Source: a bacterium (GTDB taxonomy: Bacteria > Joyebacterota > Joyebacteria > Joyebacterales > Joyebacteraceae). From it: 30,267 bases of DNA. Under the pieces are notes generated by a model. The model did no database searches and was not told the origin of the DNA. It saw only the letters and a program-made list of their open reading frames with translations. The stretch is from assembly GCA_029990205.1 (NCBI GenBank), contig JAPEKQ010000023.1, forward strand, positions 1 to 30,267, in the 5' to 3' direction. The first letter of the stretch is position 1, and each line of letters begins with the position of its first letter. Both the position numbers and the translations under genes were made by a program. Shown piece by piece: positions 24,877-30,267 of the stretch.

Positions 24877-24906
24877 TTGATTCGGAACCCGAACATAGTC
24901 TATAAT
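24877..24906 (+). promoter_or_regulatory. Promoter-operator of the tandem secreted-protein genes
   Basis: -35 TTGATT (24877-24882), 18-nt spacer, perfect -10 TATAAT (24901-24906). The operator TTCGG-AAC-CCGAA (24881-24893) extends to CCGAACA on the right. The CCGAACATAGT block is identical to that of the other two regulon promoters. Confidence 0.78.
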
Positions 24907-25038
24907 CATCCCATAGAGAAGGAGAGACAAGGACTCCCCTATTGTCTGCATCGACTGACACGCAGTCAAGCTCTCCGAGGGGTCCAATCGAAAGTCAGTC
25001 ACGAGGGAGCGTGGTCATCCGACCAAGGAGGTCTCCGG

Positions 25039-25749
25039 ATGAAGAGTGTCACAATTGTCCTTGTTGCAGCTCTGCTGCTCGTCGCGTCCGTCGCCTTCGC
25101 CCAGACGCCGTACACGCAGGATTTCGAGGGCTACCTTATGGTCGACGGGCAGCTCGCCGCTGACGGCTGGCTGGTCTACGGCAACGTCTCCGACGCGCTT
25201 GGCAACTACCTCTACGGTCACGGTCCGTGGCCCGCGCCGAACAACATCAGCAACTGGTGCGACATCACCACCGGTCAGGGCGGCGTCGAGCAGGGCGCGC
25301 AGCAGCTGTCCATGTTCAGCGACTACAACAACACCGATCACGCGCTCGGCTACCTGATCGAGTCGAACCTCTACCAGGAGCAGACGCTTCCGGTCGGTTG
25401 CAGCGGCACGTGGATCTTCCAGTTCGACGCCAAGCTCGGAGACATCACCGGCGCCTCGACCGCCTCTGCTTTCATCAAGACGCTCGACCCGAGCACCGGC
25501 TACACCCTGACGAATCACCTCACGTACGACACGACGGCCCTCCCCACGACCTGGGGAACGTACACGATCAGCCTCGACGTCACGGGACTCGACAACCAGC
25601 TGTTCCAGATCGGCTTTGCCACCGTCGCTTCGAACTACGAGCCGTCCGGCATCTTCTACGACAACGTCTACCTCTTCCTCGACACCGGCTCGACTGTTCC
25701 GGAGTCGCAGGCGACAACGCTTACACGCATCAAGGCGATGTTCAGGTAG
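25039..25749 (+). CDS. Small secreted jelly-roll protein with IKAMFR C-terminal tag (tandem copy 1)
   Basis: The product has 236 residues. The ATG at 25039 follows AAGGAGGT and begins a signal peptide (KSVTIVLVAALLLVASVAFAQ). The mature protein opens with TPYTQDFEGYLMVDGQLAADGWLVYG and continues with strand-rich segments to SGIFYDNVYLFLD, a CBM-like beta-sandwich pattern. No catalytic motif is recognised. The C-terminus is TTLTRIKAMFR, the most divergent of the five tag copies: the W is lost and Y is replaced by F. It is about two-thirds identical by eye to the next gene and shares a promoter carrying the regulon operator, so it is expected to be made on beta-glucan. A role in glucan binding or as an abundant surface protein is inferred. 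Confidence 0.87.
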   Translation: MKSVTIVLVAALLLVASVAFAQTPYTQDFEGYLMVDGQLAADGWLVYGNVSDALGNYLYGHGPWPAPNNISNWCDITTGQGGVEQGAQQLSMFSDYNNTDHALGYLIESNLYQEQTLPVGCSGTWIFQFDAKLGDITGASTASAFIKTLDPSTGYTLTNHLTYDTTALPTTWGTYTISLDVTGLDNQLFQIGFATVASNYEPSGIFYDNVYLFLDTGSTVPESQATTLTRIKAMFR

Positions 25750-25797
25750 TCTGAGAGTCATTGTGTGGTGTACAGAACTGTGGGGATGCACTGAACC

Positions 25798-25813
25798 GAA
25801 GGCACCAGCCTTC
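25798..25813 (+). other. Intercistronic stem-loop between tandem paralogues
   Basis: GAAGGC (25798-25803) and GCCTTC (25808-25813) form a 6-bp stem with an ACCA loop, without a U tract. It lies 25 nt before the second gene start. A second short stem, CTGAG (25822-25826) with CTCAG (25832-25836), would place the GAGG ribosome site in its loop. It may tune relative expression. Confidence 0.4.
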
Positions 25814-25837
25814 AACCTGACCTGAGGAGGTCTCAGA

Positions 25838-26539
25838 ATGAAGCGTTTCAATATCGTTCTCGTCGCGGCCATGCTGCTCGTCGCGTCCATCGCGTTCGCG
25901 CAGACGCCGTACTCGCAGGACTTCGAGAACCTGGCCATGGTCGACGGCTCGCTCGCCGCCGACGGTTGGCTGGTCTACGGCAACATCTTCGATCCCGCCG
26001 GCAACTACCTCTGGGGTCACGGTCCCTGGGCCGCGCCGAACAACATCGGCAACTGGCAGGACATCGTTGACGGCCAGGGCGGCGCCGAGCAGGGCCTGCA
26101 GCAGCTCTCCGTCTACAGCGACTACGGCAACGCCGAGCACGGCAACGGCAACCTGGTCGAGTCGAACCTGTTCCAGGAGCAGATCCTTCCGGTCGGCTGC
26201 ACCGGCACCTGGATCTTCGAGTTCGACGCGAAGATGGGCAACCTGGTCGCTCCGTCGACGGCTCTCGCCTTCATCAAGACGCTCGACCCGAACGCCGGCT
26301 GGACCCTGTCGAACTTCATCACCGTCGACATGACCGCCATCCCGACCACGTGGGGCACCTACATGCTCAGCATCGACGTGGCCGGTCTCGACGGCCAGTA
26401 CCTCCAGATCGGTTTCTCGAACACGTGCACCAACTACGACTCCTGCGGCATCTTCTACGACAACGTCGACTTCTACCTTGACGGCAGCGCGCCGGTCGAG
26501 GAGTCGACGTGGGGCGGCATCAAGGCGATGTACAGGTAG
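25838..26539 (+). CDS. Small secreted jelly-roll protein with IKAMYR C-terminal tag (tandem copy 2)
   Basis: The product has 233 residues. The ATG at 25838 follows GAGGAGGT. The signal peptide (KRFNIVLVAAMLLVASIAFAQ) and the opening TPYSQDFENLAMVDGSLAADGWLVYG nearly repeat copy 1, as do the motifs PVGCTGTWIFEFDAKMG and SCGIFYDNVDFYLDG. The C-terminus VEESTWGGIKAMYR is a canonical tag, unlike the degenerate tag of copy 1. The 88-nt gap has no clear promoter, so cotranscription with copy 1 from 24877-24906 is likely. A strong terminator follows. Function is unknown; a surface or glucan-binding role is inferred from context. Confidence 0.87.
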   Translation: MKRFNIVLVAAMLLVASIAFAQTPYSQDFENLAMVDGSLAADGWLVYGNIFDPAGNYLWGHGPWAAPNNIGNWQDIVDGQGGAEQGLQQLSVYSDYGNAEHGNGNLVESNLFQEQILPVGCTGTWIFEFDAKMGNLVAPSTALAFIKTLDPNAGWTLSNFITVDMTAIPTTWGTYMLSIDVAGLDGQYLQIGFSNTCTNYDSCGIFYDNVDFYLDGSAPVEESTWGGIKAMYR

Positions 26540-26566
26540 CACAGAGTCTGAAGAGTGTAGCAACGA

Positions 26567-26588
26567 ACTGAAGGCACCCCCCTTCAGT
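26567..26588 (+). other. Short stem-loop before the terminator
   Basis: ACTGAAGG (26567-26574) and CCTTCAGT (26581-26588) form a perfect 8-bp stem. It resembles the intercistronic hairpin after copy 1 (GAAGGCACC in both), so it was probably duplicated along with the gene. Confidence 0.45.
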
Positions 26589-26593
26589 GCGTG

Positions 26594-26624
26594 AGAAGGG
26601 CCCGGCATGGTGCCGGGCCCTTCT
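26594..26624. terminator. Strong intrinsic terminator
   Basis: AGAAGGGCCCGGCA (26594-26607) and TGCCGGGCCCTTCT (26611-26624) form a perfect 14-bp stem with a TGG loop, followed on the plus strand by the pyrimidine-rich TCTTTCTTCT. It ends the tandem secreted-protein operon and may also serve the convergent gene ending at 26682. Confidence 0.92.
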
Positions 26625-26681
26625 TCTTTCTTCTCCCCTGTACCTCGCGCTGCGCGCCGCGTACCGTCTCCTTGGCGGCTC

Positions 26682-28022
26682 CTACTCGCTTTCCCCGGAC
26701 TCCTCGAGCATCTCGTCGATGGCACGATGGCCGACCCCCATCTCGCGCGGTAGACCGTACGCCTCCGGATGCATGTACTTCCCGACCTCGGAGGCGGGCT
26801 TCGCGTAGTCAACCTGGTAGCCGGCACGCTCCACGAACGGGTCGTGCCGCACGCCCGAGACCTGCCACGAGACCTTCATCCCGGGGTCACCGCCGGCGAT
26901 GCGGAACTGGTTGCCGCGGATCTCCTCGGCGATGTAGACGGGCGCGTGTCCGCCGATGCACGTCAGCTGGTAGCGGAAGTCCTGGTTCAGGGCCTCGAAC
27001 CACTCCGGCAGCGTCACCCATGCCTCGCCCGAACCATCAAGCGTGACGTTGCCGTTGTAGAGGTTGAGGACCTCGTCGCTCTCGATACACGCGTGCTGGA
27101 GGTAGCGGTTGGCCGGGTCGAGCGGGTGGTCGATCTTGAAGGACTTGAGCCCACCGGTCATGGTCTGCGTGAAGTGGAGGTTTCCGACGAACCAGCCCGC
27201 GTAGCTCGTTGGGACGTTGTTCGCGTCGGCGTAGACCGCGTAGTTCGTGCCGGTACCGAGCGCGCGCGCCCAGAGACCGTAGTTGGTGCCGTACCCGCCG
27301 CTGCAGTTGGCCACGACGGCCTTGTACGTGTTCCCGTACTCCGGGTAGACGTCGCCTCGCACGCCGACCGACCCGCCCTCGAACGAACCGCCGATCCCGT
27401 ATCCGTCCGCCGGCACACTCTCGCCGTGGACGGCTCGCGGATGCCCGCCGGCCATCTCGCCCGTCACGAGGGCATGGATCGCGTACGAGTTCGACAGGTG
27501 AGTCGCGTTGCTCACGGTGAGCGCCGTGCCGACGGTCGTGTCCGTCCGGTAGACGGCCATGTCACCCGTGACCGACGTGGTCCCGCCCGTGTGCGAGATG
27601 TCGTCGCCGTCGATGTGCCAGTCGTCGTCGGCGTCGAGCACCGTGTCCGCGAACCCGGCGTGTGCGGCATACGGCACGGTTGCGAACGGCGTCCGCGGGA
27701 CGAGTTCGCCCTCTCCCGCGACTTCGATGCCAAGCCAGTACGGCACGTCGAAGCCGAGCGTGTTCAGCGGGACGGTCGTCCCGAGGAGCACGTCGAACAC
27801 GCCGCCGGCGACGCTCACGCTCTGGGTCTCCTCCCAGAGGACGGCTCCCCCGGCATCAACGTCGTAGATGCGGAAGGCGACGGAGTAGTCACCGTCCGCG
27901 ACGGGTGCACCGAGGTCATCACGCAGCACGCCCTGGTAGCTCATGTACGGGGCGATGTCGGCCGGGGCGCTCGAGCACAGCAACGCAAGCACGACAACGG
28001 CAAGCACGGTCGCCTTTCTCAT
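26682..28022 (-). CDS. Secreted fibre-like surface protein of unknown function
   Basis: The product has 446 residues. ATG 28022 is chosen because GGAGGT lies 6-7 nt upstream and it opens a signal peptide (RKATVLAVVVLALLCSSAPA). The N-terminal domain (MSYQGVLRDDLGAPVADGDYSVAFRIYD ... GGVFDVLLG) is a recurrent Ig-like module of secreted proteins in FCB-type candidate phyla. The middle (about 150-310) has Gly/Tyr-rich repeats (YGTNYGLWARALGTGTNYAVYADA) like tail-fibre or S74-peptidase-associated stalks. The C-terminal domain (YQLTCIGGHAPVYIAEEIRGNQFRIAGG, KVSWQVSGVRHDPF) recurs in such proteins, often at fibre ends. It carries neither the IKALYR tag nor the FlgD-like domain and ends with an acidic EESGESE. 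A promoter lies at 28124-28152. Confidence 0.85.
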   Translation of the reverse strand: MRKATVLAVVVLALLCSSAPADIAPYMSYQGVLRDDLGAPVADGDYSVAFRIYDVDAGGAVLWEETQSVSVAGGVFDVLLGTTVPLNTLGFDVPYWLGIEVAGEGELVPRTPFATVPYAAHAGFADTVLDADDDWHIDGDDISHTGGTTSVTGDMAVYRTDTTVGTALTVSNATHLSNSYAIHALVTGEMAGGHPRAVHGESVPADGYGIGGSFEGGSVGVRGDVYPEYGNTYKAVVANCSGGYGTNYGLWARALGTGTNYAVYADANNVPTSYAGWFVGNLHFTQTMTGGLKSFKIDHPLDPANRYLQHACIESDEVLNLYNGNVTLDGSGEAWVTLPEWFEALNQDFRYQLTCIGGHAPVYIAEEIRGNQFRIAGGDPGMKVSWQVSGVRHDPFVERAGYQVDYAKPASEVGKYMHPEAYGLPREMGVGHRAIDEMLEESGESE

Positions 28023-28123
28023 GGTTCGCACCTCCCCCCGGCGAGGCCGGGACTGGACTGAACCCGTCTTCTCTTGTTCTGGAATGAAGGGAAGCCGGCG
28101 ACGCGTACGCCGCCCGCGCAACC

Positions 28124-28152
28124 ACAATACCACACGATGGCATCTATATCAA
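28124..28152 (-). promoter_or_regulatory. Promoter of the fibre-like protein gene
   Basis: On the minus strand: TTGATA (28147-28152), exactly 17 nt, TATTGT (28124-28129), about 100 nt before the start codon. No copy of the glucan operator is present. Confidence 0.5.
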
Positions 28153-28199
28153 GCGTGGTCTGAGCGCAGCTCACGCCTCAGGGGCGTTCCAACGAGCAC

Positions 28200-28227
28200 T
28201 TGCATGCCGAAGTGCGTGTGGTATCGT
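28200..28227 (+). promoter_or_regulatory. Weak promoter candidate for the second beta-helix gene
   Basis: TTGCAT (28200-28205), 16 nt, TATCGT (28222-28227). The elements match 4 of 6 positions each. A GCACTT/AAGTGC stem overlaps the -35. No glucan operator is seen, so this gene is probably regulated separately. Confidence 0.3.
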
Positions 28228-28278
28228 CGAATCGACCTCTCTCCTCCCCGGTGCCACTGTGCAAGGAGGGTCACCGCC

Positions 28279-29388
28279 GTGAAAGCCCGTCCATGTCTCG
28301 CCCCGCTCGCCGCTCTGCTCCTGGCGCTGCTGATTCTCTCGCCGGTCCGGGCCGCCACCATTCACGTTCCCGCCGACCAGCCTACGATCGCGGCCGGCCT
28401 CGACGCGGCCGCCGAGGGCGACACGGTGCTCATCGCATGCGGGACCTACTACGAACACGGTCTCACGCTCACGTCCGGCCTGACCGTGCGGAGCGAGACG
28501 GGCGACCCCGACTGCGTGACGATCGACGGCCAGAGCCAGGACCGGGTCATGGTTTGCGAGTACCAGGATCTCGAGATCGTGCTCGAGGGGATTACCTTCA
28601 CGCACGGGTACGCCGACAGAGGCGCAGGCATCGAGGTCAAGAGCTCACCGGTGACGGTCCGGCATTGCCGCTTCGCAGAGAACGACGCGTACTTCACCGC
28701 CCCCGGTGCCCTGCGGTTCCTGTCCTGCAGCGGGGACGAGCAGCCCGTGATCGAATCGTGCCTCTTCGAGTCGAACGGCAACGGGGCGATCCTGTTCGCC
28801 AGCGGCGGGGGCGAGGTCCGGGACTGCACGTTCCTTGATCACGTGGGGCCGCGCCCGGTGCTCTGGTTCTACTCGAACAAGCCGGGACTCGTGTCGGGAT
28901 GCGTCTTCGCGAGGAACCTTCTCGACGACTGGCCCGTGGTCAAGTGCAACAGCGACGCCGACGTCTCAATTGACAGCTGCACGTTCGTTGGGAACCGCTC
29001 CTCCGGCAGCATCGGCGGGATCATCTACGGCTACGGCTGTGCCCCCATCCTGACCGGCTGTGTCTTCGCCTTCAACGACACGCCGGAGGTCATCAACATG
29101 GACTACAACGGGCGCGTTGACCTCTACTGGTGCAACATCTACGGCAACACCGGCGGCGACTGGGCCCACGTCTACGAGGACCAGCTCGGGGTCGACGAGA
29201 ACATCTCGGCCGACCCGCTCTTCTGCGACATCGCCGGCCGCGACTACTCGCTCTGCAGCAACTCGCCGTGCCTGCCGGCCAATGGGATCGTCTCTCATCT
29301 CATCGGAGCGCTCGATGCCGGATGCGGAGACTGCCAGAGCCCTGTGCAGTCGATGAGCTGGGGAGCGATCAAGGCGCTCTACCGCTAG
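28279..29388 (+). CDS. Secreted right-handed beta-helix protein with IKALYR C-terminal tag
   Basis: The product has 369 residues. The GTG at 28279 follows AAGGAGGG with 8-nt spacing and opens a signal peptide (KARPCLAPLAALLLALLILSPVRA). The mature start TIHVPADQPTIAAGLDAAAEGDTVLI is the usual opening of pectate-lyase-like beta-helix surface proteins. Coils then follow with regularly spaced CxF/CVF turns (RHCRFAEND, ESCLFESNG, RDCTFLDH, SGCVFARN, DSCTFVGN, TGCVFAFN), many Cys possibly stacked. The end (NPL-type FCD, NSPC, GCGDC, then SWGAIKALYR) parallels the truncated protein at 1-627, making them paralogues flanking the glucan locus. No catalytic residues can be assigned; adhesin or polysaccharide binding is plausible. 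Confidence 0.88.
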   Translation: MKARPCLAPLAALLLALLILSPVRAATIHVPADQPTIAAGLDAAAEGDTVLIACGTYYEHGLTLTSGLTVRSETGDPDCVTIDGQSQDRVMVCEYQDLEIVLEGITFTHGYADRGAGIEVKSSPVTVRHCRFAENDAYFTAPGALRFLSCSGDEQPVIESCLFESNGNGAILFASGGGEVRDCTFLDHVGPRPVLWFYSNKPGLVSGCVFARNLLDDWPVVKCNSDADVSIDSCTFVGNRSSGSIGGIIYGYGCAPILTGCVFAFNDTPEVINMDYNGRVDLYWCNIYGNTGGDWAHVYEDQLGVDENISADPLFCDIAGRDYSLCSNSPCLPANGIVSHLIGALDAGCGDCQSPVQSMSWGAIKALYR

Positions 29389-29404
29389 ATTGCTGAACAT
29401 GCGA

Positions 29405-29437
29405 GAAGCCCCCGACCTCATCGAGGCCGGGGGCTTC
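29405..29437 (+). terminator. Hairpin terminator after the beta-helix gene
   Basis: GAAGCCCCCGACCTC (29405-29419) and GAGGCCGGGGGCTTC (29423-29437) form a 15-bp stem with one A-C mismatch and an ATC loop, 17 nt after the stop. The core matches the hairpin at 2336-2367. Confidence 0.75.
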
Positions 29438-29528
29438 GTCGTGCCACTGCATCGCTGGTCCTGCGTTGTGCTGCTGCCACCCCCGGGCTTCGAACGCTGC
29501 CCGGGAACATCCATCACGACAAGCGGGC

Positions 29529-30134
29529 CTAGATGTAGCCCAGGTCGCTCAGCCGCTTCTTGATCTCCTCTTCCTCCTCCTCGGAGTAGTCGGTCCCGCC
29601 GTCGGTGGCCGGGATCAGACCCATCAGCTCGAGGGTGCGGAGGATCTTTCCGACGCTCTCCTCGACCGTCTCCTCGGTGGTCTTCACGACGATCTCGGCC
29701 TTCTCGGGCGCCTCGTACGGATCATCGATGCCCGTGAACCCCTTGATCTCGCCGGCGAGCGCCTTCTTGTAGAGACCCTTGACGTCGCGCTCGATGAGCT
29801 TCTCGACCGGCGCCTCGCAGAAGACCTCGACGAAGTTGTCGATTGACTCGCGGACCTCGTCACGCACGGCCGCGTACGGCGAAATGCAGGCGGCGATGGC
29901 GCAGGCGCCGTGCCTGGAAAGAAGCCGGCAGACGAACCCGACGCGCCGGATGTTGATGTCGCGGTCCTCCTTGGAGAACCCGAGGCCCTTCGAGAGGTTC
30001 GTGCGGATGACGTCACCGTCGAGGATCTCGGTGCCGACGCCGCGCTCTAGAAGCTCCTTCTCGACCGCCTCGGCGAGCGTCGACTTGCCCGCGCCCGACA
30101 TGCCCGTGAACCAGAGTGTGAATCCCTTCTTCAT
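29529..30134 (-). CDS. cysC: Adenylylsulfate (APS) kinase
   Basis: The product has 201 residues. The ATG at 30134 follows GAGGGAGGA. P-loop GMSGAGKS is at residues 11-18, followed by LDGDVIRTNLSKGLGFSKEDRDINIRRVG, the hallmark APS-binding segment, then ISPYAAVRDEVR, VFCEAPVEKLIERDVKGLYKKALAGEIKGFTGIDDPYE. The enzyme phosphorylates APS to PAPS, used for sulfate assimilation or for sulfation of glycans and other molecules. No ATP sulfurylase gene is in the window. Unusual is a C-terminal extension of about 25 residues with an acidic run (DYSEEEEEEIKKRLSDLGYI) beyond the usual end of the family. No promoter was identified upstream; the 133 bases to the window edge show no recognisable feature. 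Confidence 0.95.
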   Translation of the reverse strand: MKKGFTLWFTGMSGAGKSTLAEAVEKELLERGVGTEILDGDVIRTNLSKGLGFSKEDRDINIRRVGFVCRLLSRHGACAIAACISPYAAVRDEVRESIDNFVEVFCEAPVEKLIERDVKGLYKKALAGEIKGFTGIDDPYEAPEKAEIVVKTTEETVEESVGKILRTLELMGLIPATDGGTDYSEEEEEEIKKRLSDLGYI

Positions 30135-30267
30135 GCGTGTTCCTCCCTCGAGTCGTAGCAGGCACCGGCGGGCCGAGGCATCGGCAGGTCTAGAGCCTTC
30201 CGAAGCTCCCCGGCCCGGCCAGTACCTATGTCGCATCGTCCGGGCGGCCGGCACTCCCCGACCTCCG

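Larger units (their letters stand above)
24664..25038. other. Divergent regulatory region between the binding-lipoprotein operon and the tandem secreted proteins
   Basis: No gene is seen. The region contains the rightward promoter-operator at 24877-24906 with two A tracts just upstream (24857-24863 and 24867-24872), a leader of about 125 nt to the next start codon, and a weak leftward promoter candidate at 24753-24778. Confidence 0.65.

Noticed and set aside
24877-25038. Upstream in-frame TTG/ATG codons extending the first tandem secreted protein
   Set aside because: The extension would begin in the -35 element. ATG 25039 has AAGGAGGT and starts a clean signal peptide.
1-30267. CRISPR arrays, tRNA/rRNA genes, insertion sequences, prophage genes
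   Set aside because: No repeat-spacer pattern, cloverleaf, transposase or integrase motif or flanking direct repeats were seen when reading both strands.

Overview
The window is GC-rich bacterial DNA with dense coding and short intergenic gaps. Signal peptides, lipoboxes, an apparent outer-membrane beta-barrel and FlgD/T9SS-like C-terminal domains (tails RKMVLMK and RRMVLLK) point to a diderm of the FCB superphylum. A lineage such as Eisenbacteria or Krumholzibacteriota would fit, but this is inferred from protein style only; there is no rRNA or other marker gene to fix it. No tRNA, rRNA, CRISPR array, transposase or phage gene was seen.

Layout. 1-2200: the tail of a secreted beta-helix protein, a small STAS-like protein and a TolB/IPT lipoprotein. 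2336-26540: a beta-glucan (probably beta-1,3-glucan/laminarin) utilisation locus. On the minus strand it has a secreted GH16 with CBM and sorting domain (2422-4212) and a large GH94-like (GH149/GH161-type) phosphorylase (7050-10589). A long minus operon (24663 to 16341) follows the order: glycan-binding-type lipoprotein, ROK repressor, GH16 lipoprotein, Opp-type binding protein, two permeases, ATPase. On the plus strand are a second Opp-type ATPase, a GH1 beta-glucosidase and a 1052-residue protein fusing a GH-A-like catalytic domain to an apparent outer-membrane beta-barrel (10735-16265). Also on the plus strand are a GH16-like enzyme (5401-7026) and three small secreted jelly-roll proteins (4582, 25039, 25838). 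26682-30134: a fibre-like surface protein, a second beta-helix protein and an APS kinase.

Proposed working of the system (inference): secreted and surface GH16 enzymes and the barrel-anchored enzyme cut glucan. Oligosaccharides cross the outer membrane, possibly through the barrel fusion, because no SusC/SusD pair is present. The lipoprotein SBP hands them to the Opp-type ABC importer, and the GH1 enzyme and the phosphorylase finish them in the cytosol. The set resembles the Thermotoga maritima laminarinase / Opp-type ABC / ROK regulator locus, with different enzymes and diderm surface parts.

Two features tie the locus together. First, four promoters carry the same inverted repeat, TGTTCGG-N3-CCGAACA or a variant, inside the -35/-10 spacer. 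They lie in front of the GH16, the phosphorylase and two of the small secreted proteins, and are best explained as operators of the local ROK repressor. Second, five secreted proteins end in the same short C-terminal tag, roughly [S/T]W-G-x-I-K-A-[L/M]-Y-R, which I do not recognise as a named sorting signal. The two GH16-type enzymes with sorting domains use the different FlgD/T9SS-like tail.
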